NCBI RefSeq assembly: GCF_900170025.1
Contig: NZ_FWEX01000006.1
Coordinates: forward strand, 1,199,087 to 1,263,086
From: Nitrospira sp. ND1
GTDB taxonomy: Bacteria > Nitrospirota > Nitrospiria > Nitrospirales > Nitrospiraceae
Length of the DNA: 64,000 nucleotides
Direction: 5' to 3'
Numbering within the stretch: the first letter of the stretch is position 1; each line of letters begins with the position of its first letter. The position numbers and the translations under genes were made by a program. The notes below the pieces were generated by a model. It saw only the letters and a program-made list of their open reading frames with translations, was not told where the DNA came from and did no database searches. Shown here piece by piece: positions 1 through 8,128 of this stretch.

Positions 1-499
1 CCGATTGCCAGAGTGCAGCCTGTTGCTTGAGCTTCCAGAACAAGCGCGATTTCCGATTGGGGAAGACTCGCTCCGGATGGTGGTCGGCGATCATGTCATG
101 GATGGTCACAATCACTTTGCACCGGTTCAGGATTGGGAAATAGGAGTATACAGCCGGAAAGTAAAACAGATCGACCGGCTCCTGCGCGACCACGCGGCTC
201 AGCGCCCATAAATCCTTGAGCGAGCGACTCCCTGAGGCAGAGGCGGCGACGGTCGGGGAGACCTCCGTCGATGCCACCACGACTGTGACCCCTGGAGGAA
301 ACTCGCTCGCTCGCGCCGTGTCCCCATCCGCAAAGAAGATGTACTCGTGCTCCCGGTCAGTCGCGACCAGCGTCGTCAGCAATTCTCTGGTGAAACGTCC
401 GAACCCCCGGCGATTCGACCAGCAGCAGGCATCCACGCCGATGCGCGGTTTTCTTGTGCTCGGACCCACGCCTGACGATCCAGATGCCGCTATGCCCAT
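1..499 (-). CDS. Glycosyltransferase family 4, N-terminal part (runs off left edge)
   Basis: An open frame of 166 residues starts at 499 and leaves the window at base 1, so only the N-terminal Rossmann half is seen. Residues about 19-42 (RIGVDACC ... GRFTREL) match the start of GT4 enzymes, where a glycine-rich loop precedes an Arg-Glu-Leu helix. A later IHDM stretch near residue 134 is also typical. The ATG lies 10 bp inside the end of the upstream GT2 gene, so translation is probably coupled. It likely adds a sugar from a nucleotide donor during polysaccharide assembly on the cytoplasmic face. Donor and acceptor cannot be inferred, and the C-terminal E-x7-E motif would lie outside the window. 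Confidence 0.75.
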   Translation of the reverse strand, partial: MGIAASGSSGVGPSTRKPRIGVDACCWSNRRGFGRFTRELLTTLVATDREHEYIFFADGDTARASEFPPGVTVVVASTEVSPTVAASASGSRSLKDLWALSRVVAQEPVDLFYFPAVYSYFPILNRCKVIVTIHDMIADHHPERVFPNRKSRLFWKLKQQAALWQS

Positions 500-1401
500 C
501 GCCGCACACTCTCCCCTTCTCCACAAAGGTATCCCATAAGCTCTCCACAGGCCCAACTCGTCATAAACAGAACCAGGTACGGCATGGCGACCGTCAGCTC
601 CCGGAGATGCCGCCGCCGGTGCAGCACCAACTGTGCAATGCGTAGCGGGAGGATCACGGGAAGAAGCGTCGAGCCGGCTGCGTAGCCAAGCCGCGTGAGG
701 CGCGAGGCGGCAGCGACCCGTCTCCCCGCATAGTGGCGGCCATGGTGAAAGGTCTGCACGAGGACTTTACCGACTCGATAGCGCAGGGTGTGATACACCA
801 CGGCATCGGGAGCCATATAGAGGGTGCTGCCCTGCCTGCGTAGTCGCTCATGAAGGAAGGCTTCAAAAAACCCGTTACGAAACTCATCCTGGATTTCCTG
901 TAACAATGTCCGCTTGTAAGAGACGTTGTTCCCGGACAGCGTTGCGCTCACGCCTTCTACGCAGGGAAGCATGTATTTCCCATACTCATAGAAATACACG
1001 GCCCAATCGACGGCCCGATGCGTGCCGTCTCGTTCCACAGCTCCGCCGACGATCTCTTGGGGGGCAGCATGAGCCCTTCTAATTGCGCGACACCAGGTCG
1101 GCGCCACAATGCTGTTGTCCTCAAGCAGGGCCACGATCCTCCCTGTGGCTGCCTGGATTCCCAACGTGCGCAATTCCGGCACGGTGGTACCGGGAGGTGC
1201 CTCGATCAATCGGACAAATGGAAAAGCCTCTTCGATCGAACGACCGGCACCCTCGCAACAGTTACATGCCACAATGACATCGATCTCTCCACCGCTAACC
1301 TGGTCTTTCAATGATGTCAGGCAGGCCTCCAGACCGGCTCGCGAATGAGCGGCCGCCAGGACAACGGACAACTCTATGCCTACAGCCGGTGCGTTGTTCA
1401 T
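490..1401 (-). CDS. Glycosyltransferase family 2, paralogue 1 of a tandem set
   Basis: This 303-residue protein has a GT2 nucleotide-sugar fold. The N-terminal strand SVVLAAAHSR (residues 12-21) is followed by an EDNS motif at 94-97 in the place of the usual metal-binding DXD. A signature DWAVYFYEYGKYM (132-144) and GNNVSYKR (157-164) recur in the three genes upstream, showing a common ancestor. Hydrophobic stretches near the C-terminus suggest membrane association. Start and stop overlap the neighbours (4 bp ATGA overlap with the upstream gene), so the genes form one operon. The specific sugar is unknown. Confidence 0.85.
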   Translation of the reverse strand: MNNAPAVGIELSVVLAAAHSRAGLEACLTSLKDQVSGGEIDVIVACNCCEGAGRSIEEAFPFVRLIEAPPGTTVPELRTLGIQAATGRIVALLEDNSIVAPTWCRAIRRAHAAPQEIVGGAVERDGTHRAVDWAVYFYEYGKYMLPCVEGVSATLSGNNVSYKRTLLQEIQDEFRNGFFEAFLHERLRRQGSTLYMAPDAVVYHTLRYRVGKVLVQTFHHGRHYAGRRVAAASRLTRLGYAAGSTLLPVILPLRIAQLVLHRRRHLRELTVAMPYLVLFMTSWACGELMGYLCGEGESVRRWA

Positions 1402-2294
1402 TCGACCTTCAGGAGGCTGTCACCAGAGCCCAAGAGATACCCTACAAATTCCCCCGCCGCATAGCTCACCATGAACGCCGCCTGCAACGGCAGCGACCAA
1501 ACGAAAGCGCCGACATGCTGCTGTTTGTTCAGCACCTGGCGTGTCATTCTCCAGAGCATGAGCCCCGGAAGCAACGGCGAGGCGCAGCAGTACAAAAGCC
1601 TGCCCGGAAGCGACGTGCGTTTCCGACGCATGCCGGCGAACGATCGGGAATAGTAATAGCGCTGGGCCATAAAGTACCAGAATCCAAATTCTTTCTTATG
1701 GCTGACAATGATCGAAGACGCGGAGAGAAACGTAACCCCCTTCTTGCTGAGCTCCTGATGCAGAAAGAACTCCCAGCATTCCTTCTTCACCGATTCGTCG
1801 ACACGATCGAGGATCGCCTTGCGATACGACACGTTGTTTCCGGTAACACCTGACACTTCTCCGTCGGGAATGGGCGGCATGACCCCGCTATACTCGCAGA
1901 GAAACACGGCCCAATCGATCAGGCGCTCGACGCTGCCGTTGACCACCGTCCCGCCGACCACCTGGTACCCCTTGTCATGCGCCGCGAGAATCTCACGAAA
2001 CCATCCGTTCTGAACAATGCAATGGTCTTCGATGATCGAGATAATCTCCCCCGTCGCGCGTTCCATCCCGATCGCTCGCAATTCCGGAATGCCCAACCGT
2101 CTTGGGAAATGGACCAGTGTGACATCTGGAAAGTGCTTGGCAACGTGCGCGGCCGTGCCATCCTGGCAACAGCAGAGCACCAGGATCTCCACCTGAAAGT
2201 TCTTCCGTTCTCGTTCCAGGGCGATCAAACAATCATGAATCGACGGCAGCCTATTGACGCAAGCGATAACGACAGAGATTGATCGATTACCCAT
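1398..2294 (-). CDS. Glycosyltransferase family 2, paralogue 2 of a tandem set
   Basis: A 298-residue GT2 protein with the N-terminal strand SVVIACVNR (residues 7-15), an EDHC motif (89-92) where DXD is expected, and the shared DWAVFLCEY and GNNVSYRK (152-159) blocks. The C-terminal quarter is hydrophobic with basic breaks, as in paralogue 1. It overlaps the downstream GT2 by 4 bp and is separated from the upstream one by 29 bp. It is presumably cytoplasmic or membrane-attached and transfers one sugar of a repeat unit. Substrate is not deducible from sequence. Confidence 0.85.
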   Translation of the reverse strand: MGNRSISVVIACVNRLPSIHDCLIALERERKNFQVEILVLCCCQDGTAAHVAKHFPDVTLVHFPRRLGIPELRAIGMERATGEIISIIEDHCIVQNGWFREILAAHDKGYQVVGGTVVNGSVERLIDWAVFLCEYSGVMPPIPDGEVSGVTGNNVSYRKAILDRVDESVKKECWEFFLHQELSKKGVTFLSASSIIVSHKKEFGFWYFMAQRYYYSRSFAGMRRKRTSLPGRLLYCCASPLLPGLMLWRMTRQVLNKQQHVGAFVWSLPLQAAFMVSYAAGEFVGYLLGSGDSLLKVE

Positions 2295-2323
2295 GGTTCG
2301 CCGCTACTCCGGTGGTGATGATG

Positions 2324-3238
2324 TTATTGAATGAACTCACAACTCCGTCCTGGCCCTGCCAGATACCCGCAGAACTCACCCCACGACCAACTGACGACTG
2401 CCAAGATCGAAACGGGCAATGAACACATAAACTGCGGAAGATAGCGTCGCTTCTGCATGATCGGCCCAGCAATCCTCCTCATGAACAGAACAGGCAATAG
2501 CGGAGTCCCGAGCGCATACAGGACGCGTATGACCGGCGGCACCTGCGTAATCCTCATACCGGCGAAACAGCGGCCGTGATGATATCGTCTGACCAGAAAT
2601 GGGAGCAGCCGATAGGACTTCCTATCATAGACCACCATAGAAGGCACCGACCGAAGCTGAACCCCTTCCTGCTGTAGCGCCCGACACCAATAGGTCTTCC
2701 AGAACCTCTGCTCGACGAATTGTGTTCCCTTGTCTAACGCCGCTCGCTTGAACGCAATGTTATTGCCAGGAAGTTCTGAAACATCCCCCCCTGTGAGAGG
2801 CAACATGAACTGCCCATACTCGCAAAAGTAGGCAGCCCAATCGACCAGACTTCGCTGGGGCATCGGGTCAACCGCACCACCGACGATCAGATCCGACGAC
2901 TCGTGAGCAGCCTGGGTGGACAAGACCCACCGTCTATCCGGGACGGAGCAGGCATCAGTGACGGCGATAATCGCGCCACGAGACTGTCTGATCCCGGCGC
3001 CCCAGAGGGCGGGAAGTGGAGTCCCCCGTGGAAATCGAAGCGTCAGCACTCCCTCGTCCTGAACTATTGATTGGTTTGCTGCCTCATCGCCAGAACTATC
3101 CACGACAATGATTTCGAGACCGTCCGCCCCTTCCTGGCCGCGGAGAGACGAGAGGACAAGCTCGAGATCTAGCCGGGAATGTGTACAGGCCACAATGACA
3201 GAGAGTCGAGGGTTTTTCAGGGACTCCTGGCCGATCAT
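2324..3238 (-). CDS. Glycosyltransferase family 2, paralogue 3 of a tandem set
   Basis: The frame is open back to 3481, but the ATG at 3238 is chosen. It overlaps the upstream stop by 4 bp (ATGA), and the region before it lies wholly inside the upstream gene. The resulting 304-residue protein begins with SVIVACTHSR and carries the family blocks DWAAYFCEYGQFM and GNNIAFKR. The DXD position reads TDAC, so only one acidic residue remains. C-terminal hydrophobic segments resemble the sister genes. It is a probable sugar transferase of the same polysaccharide pathway, though the altered metal site leaves activity open. Confidence 0.82.
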   Translation of the reverse strand: MIGQESLKNPRLSVIVACTHSRLDLELVLSSLRGQEGADGLEIIVVDSSGDEAANQSIVQDEGVLTLRFPRGTPLPALWGAGIRQSRGAIIAVTDACSVPDRRWVLSTQAAHESSDLIVGGAVDPMPQRSLVDWAAYFCEYGQFMLPLTGGDVSELPGNNIAFKRAALDKGTQFVEQRFWKTYWCRALQQEGVQLRSVPSMVVYDRKSYRLLPFLVRRYHHGRCFAGMRITQVPPVIRVLYALGTPLLPVLFMRRIAGPIMQKRRYLPQFMCSLPVSILAVVSWSWGEFCGYLAGPGRSCEFIQ

Positions 3239-4149
3239 GCCTGATGGCCTGTGGGCGCCAGGTACCCTATAACTTGACCGGTCGTCCAACTCGCAAGGAA
3301 CAGCAGAAGTACGGGTGTCGCAAGAAGCAAGTGCGTGATGTGCTGCCGCCTGCGAAATACTTGGCAAGCGATTCGTGTCAGCATGAGGAACGGGACGAGT
3401 GGTGCCGCGACAATGTGGGCCAGTCGGACTGCGGTGGACAGTCGCATGGCACGGGATGAACCGAATTGCCGGCCATGCCAAAATCGCTGTCGCATGAACT
3501 TAATGAACGTAAACGATCGTAGATGGCGTACGCCAATCCGTGGCGTCATGAACAATTGATAGCCCTCCGCCGTAAGCTTGGCATGGATGTCGGGCTCCCA
3601 AAATCCTCGGGCGCGCACATCCGTACAACTATCCAACGCCCATCGTTTATAGGACGCATTATCCGCAGGAATGTCGCGAATGACATAGGGAGCAAAGGGT
3701 CTCATGTACCTCGCATACCGGCACAGGTAAACCGCCCAATCGGTGATACTTGCCGACGCATCGTTCTCAATGGCTCCTCCGATTCCGACATAGGCGCTGC
3801 CATGGTGCGCTGCGAGGACTTCCTTCATCCAATCGTCATCGGGGACACAATGAGCTGTGGTCAGGGCTACGATAGAACCCCGGCTCGCTCTGATGCCGGC
3901 TTCCCATAACTCAGGAATCCACTGCTCAGGGGAAGTACACATGAGCGCTACGTCGGGAAACTGCGCCGCGACAATGGCGGCTGTTCCATCCGTCGAATTA
4001 TCCACCACAATGATTTCTGCGCGGCACCCGTTGCGTTGCTTCTGCAACGCACCAAGACATGCAGCCACACTGGTCCTGGCATTATGAGACCCTATCACGA
4101 CCGAAAGTTCAGGAAGATCCTGTGCGCTCGCACCCGGCGATGTGGCCAT
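3235..4149 (-). CDS. Glycosyltransferase family 2, paralogue 4 of a tandem set
   Basis: A 304-residue GT2 protein with N-terminal SVVIGSHNAR, the block DWAVYLCRYARYM and the ADNASYKR variant of the GNN motif. The DXD site is TTAH, with no acidic residue, so it has diverged furthest of the four. Its start touches the stop of the upstream oxidoreductase gene at 4149, which fits one transcript. The acceptor-binding C-terminal half still matches the paralogues, so the fold is probably intact. Either the metal is bound differently or the protein has a non-catalytic role; sequence alone does not decide. Confidence 0.8.
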   Translation of the reverse strand: MATSPGASAQDLPELSVVIGSHNARTSVAACLGALQKQRNGCRAEIIVVDNSTDGTAAIVAAQFPDVALMCTSPEQWIPELWEAGIRASRGSIVALTTAHCVPDDDWMKEVLAAHHGSAYVGIGGAIENDASASITDWAVYLCRYARYMRPFAPYVIRDIPADNASYKRWALDSCTDVRARGFWEPDIHAKLTAEGYQLFMTPRIGVRHLRSFTFIKFMRQRFWHGRQFGSSRAMRLSTAVRLAHIVAAPLVPFLMLTRIACQVFRRRQHITHLLLATPVLLLFLASWTTGQVIGYLAPTGHQA

Positions 4150-5204
4150 TATGAATGACTCACGGCTGTGTAACCGTCACGGCTCATACCCTCCACCAGG
4201 ATGTCTCGAACCCGAGCGATATTCAGCATCGCCTCAGTGGTAAAGGGGGCGCACTGCCCGGTCCGTATGGCTGCATAAAATTCGGCAACCAGCCGCGTGA
4301 GGCCAGGATAGGCTCGCTCCCTGGAGAGGGCCCTCTTGGCCAGGTTGATCGATGCCGCAGCCAATCTCCTGGCAGCCAAATCAAAAGGCCGCAGAATTTT
4401 TCTTTCTTTCGACACAGCCCCCGGCTCGATGAACGCATACCCATGAAAGAGGTCGAGATGAATGGTTCCAGCGGCGCCAAAGATCTTCAACGTACATTGG
4501 GTGGGACGAGCCTGAAGACTGATCATCACAGACACCGTCACGCCGCTCACTTCTGCCATCGCTCGAAATTCTCCCACGCGCGGACGGAGACGCATCCAGG
4601 TGTCCGGAACCATTCCGCCCGGGAGAAAGACCTGTGCAAGGGAAAGCGGATGGGGCAGAATCTCGGCGACGACGGAGTCGAGTTCGCTCTCCTGGCGTCC
4701 CACGCCCCCTGCCGTGCAAAAGATTGCTTCCAGGTGCAGCACATGCCCGATGCGATCAAGGAGCCGCCGAGCCTTCATCACACCCTGCTGAAACACAAAT
4801 TGATGGACCGGGCAAATAAGAACCCCACGGCGAGCCGCCAGCTGGATTAACCGTTGTGTTCCTTCGGCATCAGGCGTCGCAGGCTTTTCGATCAGCACGT
4901 GTTTGCCGGCTTCAAGCGCAGTCCCGGCGATCTGTTCATGCGTGGCAATCGGGGTGCAGATGTGGACAAGATCGCAGGAGGTCCGGCTCAATAGTTCCTC
5001 GATATCGACACAGGCCTCGACGCCTTGAAACGTCCTCGCCAGCCGGCTGGCGGCTTCGAGATTGCAATCAGCAATGGCAACGAGATTTCCCTGTGCCTTC
5101 CTGGCCTCATAAGCATGCCACTGTCCCATAAGACCAGCACCGACGATCCCGACCCGAAGCCGTCTGTTCTCTATGGCAAGACTTTCGATCGGTCCAGTTG
5201 CCAT
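4149..5204 (-). CDS. Gfo/Idh/MocA family sugar dehydrogenase 1
   Basis: The chosen ATG at 5204 gives 351 residues; the longer frame to 5324 would overlap the upstream gene by 80 bp. An N-terminal Rossmann motif VGIVGAGLMGQWHA binds NAD(P), and EKPATPDAEGTQ is the characteristic EKP loop of the Gfo/Idh/MocA family. The C-terminal alpha/beta domain carries the family HPLSLAQVFLPG region in place of the GGGALxDxG(I/V)H motif, so the active site is atypical. Such enzymes oxidise or reduce nucleotide-activated or free sugars. The location between glycosyltransferases and another Gfo gene points to synthesis of an unusual sugar for the exported glycan. Confidence 0.85.
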   Translation of the reverse strand: MATGPIESLAIENRRLRVGIVGAGLMGQWHAYEARKAQGNLVAIADCNLEAASRLARTFQGVEACVDIEELLSRTSCDLVHICTPIATHEQIAGTALEAGKHVLIEKPATPDAEGTQRLIQLAARRGVLICPVHQFVFQQGVMKARRLLDRIGHVLHLEAIFCTAGGVGRQESELDSVVAEILPHPLSLAQVFLPGGMVPDTWMRLRPRVGEFRAMAEVSGVTVSVMISLQARPTQCTLKIFGAAGTIHLDLFHGYAFIEPGAVSKERKILRPFDLAARRLAAASINLAKRALSRERAYPGLTRLVAEFYAAIRTGQCAPFTTEAMLNIARVRDILVEGMSRDGYTAVSHS

Positions 5205-5244
5205 AATTACCTGAGCACGCAACATTGCCAAGAAACGGCGTCCC

Positions 5245-6348
5245 TCACGAAAGGTCCTTTCGCGTGGCAGCTCCGGATAGATAGGGTGCAATGGCGACGA
5301 CCTTCCTTGACTCCGCCGCATCATAGGCAGCCAAAGTCAAAGCAAGGGTCGCCTTGTGATCTTCCGCTGTCCCGGACGGAACACGGCCATCCTCAATCGC
5401 CGAAAGAAAATTGCCAAAATGGACGGCGGTCGCGGAGGCAAATGGATTCATGCCATCTGTTCCTATCACCGTCGCCCGCTCAGCCTGTTGCAACACCGCT
5501 TGTCCACCTTTCACGACATGCAGTCCCATGAACGGTTTTCGCTGACGCGTGTGAAGCCCGACCTCAAACCGCAGCTCCCCTCCTATTGACGTGTGAACGG
5601 CGGCATGCTCCCCGTCGAGTCTCATCTCCAAGTAGCGTTCAGGCCCCTTGCTCACACGATCCAAGAGAATGGATGCCGCCCGTCCATCCGGAAATTCCAT
5701 CGCGATGATATTGAGCGATTCGGTGTTGGATGCACGAATTGGTCGTGGCATGTGCGCCCAAAGCGTGGACGGCGTCGCATCGAAAAAGTGTCGGATCAGC
5801 TCGAAGACGTGCACGCCGAACTCGAAACACAATCTACGCTGCATGTTCGCGCGCCACCCCCCTTCCGTATCGGCCGTCGGCCGAAAGGTTTGCCAGGCAT
5901 GCAAGAAGAGCAGCCGCCCAAACTCCGGAGAGCCGATCTGTTTCTTGGCGGCCGTATATATGTTCATATTCGGGAATTGACTGTTGACCACGACCGACCG
6001 CATGCATCGCGACGATGCGAGAATAATCTCGTCGGCATGCGCCAAACTTTCCGCCAGTGGCTTCTCGCAGAAGACATGACAGTCACGCTCAAGCGCATCG
6101 AGGCATTGCTGGTGATGCAAAAACGGCGGAGTACAAATACTCACAACATCGGGCTTCGCCTTGTCAAGCATCTCCTCGTGGCTGTCGTAGATCCTTTTGA
6201 AAAGACCGGTCTTTTCCATCGCCGCCCTCGTCGCAAGATCCACATCACAACCGGCGACGAGAGTCACGCGACCCTTGAGCCGGCGATAGGCCGGGAGATG
6301 AATATTTCTCGTGACCGCTCCCAACCCGATGACGGCAAGACGAATCAT
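5245..6348 (-). CDS. Gfo/Idh/MocA family sugar dehydrogenase 2
   Basis: A 367-residue protein with a Rossmann N-terminus (RLAVIGLGAVTRNIHLPAY) and the EKPLAES loop near residue 96 that positions the nicotinamide cofactor. A C-terminal half rich in beta strands includes FGVHVFELIRHFF, the equivalent of the family G(V/I)H catalytic helix. The start overlaps the stop of the upstream glycosidase gene by 4 bp, so expression is coupled. A role in modifying a sugar precursor, such as 3-keto or epimerised sugars, is inferred from family and neighbours. The actual substrate is not visible. Confidence 0.87.
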   Translation of the reverse strand: MIRLAVIGLGAVTRNIHLPAYRRLKGRVTLVAGCDVDLATRAAMEKTGLFKRIYDSHEEMLDKAKPDVVSICTPPFLHHQQCLDALERDCHVFCEKPLAESLAHADEIILASSRCMRSVVVNSQFPNMNIYTAAKKQIGSPEFGRLLFLHAWQTFRPTADTEGGWRANMQRRLCFEFGVHVFELIRHFFDATPSTLWAHMPRPIRASNTESLNIIAMEFPDGRAASILLDRVSKGPERYLEMRLDGEHAAVHTSIGGELRFEVGLHTRQRKPFMGLHVVKGGQAVLQQAERATVIGTDGMNPFASATAVHFGNFLSAIEDGRVPSGTAEDHKATLALTLAAYDAAESRKVVAIAPYLSGAATRKDLS

Positions 6349-7841
6349 TGTGCGCTCTTCTTTATGCCGACACCGGAGAGGGTACCGGCCGAATCAATTG
6401 ATCCACCGCGATATGTGGTGACGCTCTGTGCAGGCAGTGCGACATTGAAGGTGGATGTATCCGATGCGATCGGTTCTAATTCGCTCCAGAATTCCCGGAC
6501 GGTGGTCCGGATCGCCGAGAAATGAAGCGGCGCCACGGCGTCTGTGACCGTCACATTTACGCGGCGGTCCTCCTGACCGGCATTGATCGCCACGATCACC
6601 GACTGTGCCCCTGACTTGTATGCCGTCACCAACAGATCTTGGCTCGATGAATGCGTTTCGACTCGAACCTGTCCCGGACGCACGAATTTCGAGAACTGCC
6701 CTGTCAAATAGTAGAGCGGTCCGACATGGTGTTGCACGTATTTCCCGTCTAAAAACTCGATGCTCAGGATTGTGTGGTTCCTTTCCCAAGCTCCGAAGAA
6801 TCCCCACATATAATCCACAGCGCTGACATCGTACGTTGCCACGAGCTTATGGATGATTTTCATCCACTCCATGGCACCGGAAAAAGTCATGTCGTTGGGA
6901 ACGCTAAACTCCGTCATCCAGATGGGGATTCCGTATTCGGCCGCGAGATTCCGCATGTGCGCAAGGTCGTGCGCGAGTTCGGTCTCCTTGGTATCGTACA
7001 AGTGGTAGGCCAGCGCGCCCACGTATCGGCGGGCTTTGGAGTCACGAAGCACGACGGACGCTCGTTTGTAGGCTTCGGCGGGATTCAGATCGTCCGGAAT
7101 GACCAACATGGTTCGAAACCCTTCCTGCCGCATTCTGGCCCCCAACCGCTTCACAACCGTTCTCATCCATTCAGCCGACCAAATCCCGCTGCGCTTATAC
7201 CCAGGTTCATTGATGATCGAGAAATACGGTAATTCCACTCCTCTATCGCGCCACCTCAGCATGATCGCCAAGGCCCATTCGACGTACTCATCGGGATTGT
7301 CCTCCGTCATCCACGCCTCAAGCGTAACTGGTGAAACAAAGAATGTCGTCATCCCTTTTGCTCGAGCTTGCTCCACGAGGCTAATATGTGCATCGGTCCG
7401 TTTCCATTCAAAATGGAATTTTGTCCAGTCAAAGGCCGCCGGATCCACATTGTCGTTGATCGGTTCCACCCCTCCGTCCAACACCGGTCGCATGCGCGTG
7501 AGGCCTAAATCTGTGTACAGGAGAGTCAGGACATTCTCCTGTGCCGCAGCGGGCACCGAAGTGGAGCCCGCATTACTTACATGCGGATCGTCCCACACTC
7601 GACTTGATGCTCCAAATCCCTCCATCGTCTGACGAGGCTCCTGAGGGAAGATCGTCACTTCGACCATTGTTGGCATGCTATCGCGCCCGAGGTTGACCGA
7701 CGCACAGGCCGGCATCGCCACGAGCAAGACACCATTCAGCAGGACGACAGAAATCTTTTTCGCGACTTCTTGGAAGCGGTTATTACTGTTCAAGCGAAAT
7801 TCTCCTGGCGTGCAGCTCAGCATCGACCATCCGATGGACAC
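6345..7841 (-). CDS. Secreted GH30-like glycoside hydrolase
   Basis: This 498-residue protein has a hydrophobic export segment (about residues 29-46) ending in MPAC, a weak lipobox, so it may be a periplasmic lipoprotein. The mature part opens with the TMEGFGASSRVW block typical of clan A glycosidases of the GH30 type. IINEPG holds the presumed acid/base Glu212, and WMTEFS holds the presumed nucleophile Glu311. A beta-sandwich-like C-terminal domain follows (about 380-480), again as in GH30. It probably trims or releases the polysaccharide made by this locus. The long N-terminal extension before the hydrophobic segment makes the exact start uncertain. Confidence 0.8.
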   Translation of the reverse strand: MSIGWSMLSCTPGEFRLNSNNRFQEVAKKISVVLLNGVLLVAMPACASVNLGRDSMPTMVEVTIFPQEPRQTMEGFGASSRVWDDPHVSNAGSTSVPAAAQENVLTLLYTDLGLTRMRPVLDGGVEPINDNVDPAAFDWTKFHFEWKRTDAHISLVEQARAKGMTTFFVSPVTLEAWMTEDNPDEYVEWALAIMLRWRDRGVELPYFSIINEPGYKRSGIWSAEWMRTVVKRLGARMRQEGFRTMLVIPDDLNPAEAYKRASVVLRDSKARRYVGALAYHLYDTKETELAHDLAHMRNLAAEYGIPIWMTEFSVPNDMTFSGAMEWMKIIHKLVATYDVSAVDYMWGFFGAWERNHTILSIEFLDGKYVQHHVGPLYYLTGQFSKFVRPGQVRVETHSSSQDLLVTAYKSGAQSVIVAINAGQEDRRVNVTVTDAVAPLHFSAIRTTVREFWSELEPIASDTSTFNVALPAQSVTTYRGGSIDSAGTLSGVGIKKSAQ

Positions 7842-7984
7842 AGATGATCGTAGGCGTTATTTGTTGGTGACCATTCGACCCCGTGGATGCCTGGGTCATA
7901 GTTCAAGACCCCATTATGTCGATTACGCCGCCAGATTTTGTGACAACTAACCTACTCGTCGCTGACTCACGAATGGCATATTCA

Positions 7985-8080
7985 TCAACTATGGGGATAT
8001 GTCCTGCGGAACTCCGGCAGCAGGGTCAGGCGTGCAGCGTCCACGATGCTCCCCAACCGAATGACCGCAAGCCAAACCAT
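7985..8080 (-). pseudogene. Possible vestige of a Gfo/Idh/MocA N-terminus
   Basis: Within the gap between the glycosidase and flippase genes a 31-codon frame begins with LAVIRLGSIVDAA, which resembles LAVIGLGAVTRN at the start of the oxidoreductase at 5245-6348. The DNA also looks related to the first 33 bp of that gene. Nothing of the rest of the enzyme remains. It may be a relic of a deleted dehydrogenase gene. The match is short, so chance or gene conversion cannot be excluded. The remaining part of 7842-8128 shows nothing recognisable. Confidence 0.3.
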
Positions 8081-8128
8081 CAGAACCCTCCACTGGAAAT
8101 TGAGAATGCTGCATTCGCTCCCCGCGAG

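Noticed and set aside
4155..4850. Long plus-strand frame opposite the first Gfo/Idh/MocA gene
   Set aside because: It has no family resemblance and lies wholly opposite a gene with clear motifs, so it is a mirror effect of codon bias.
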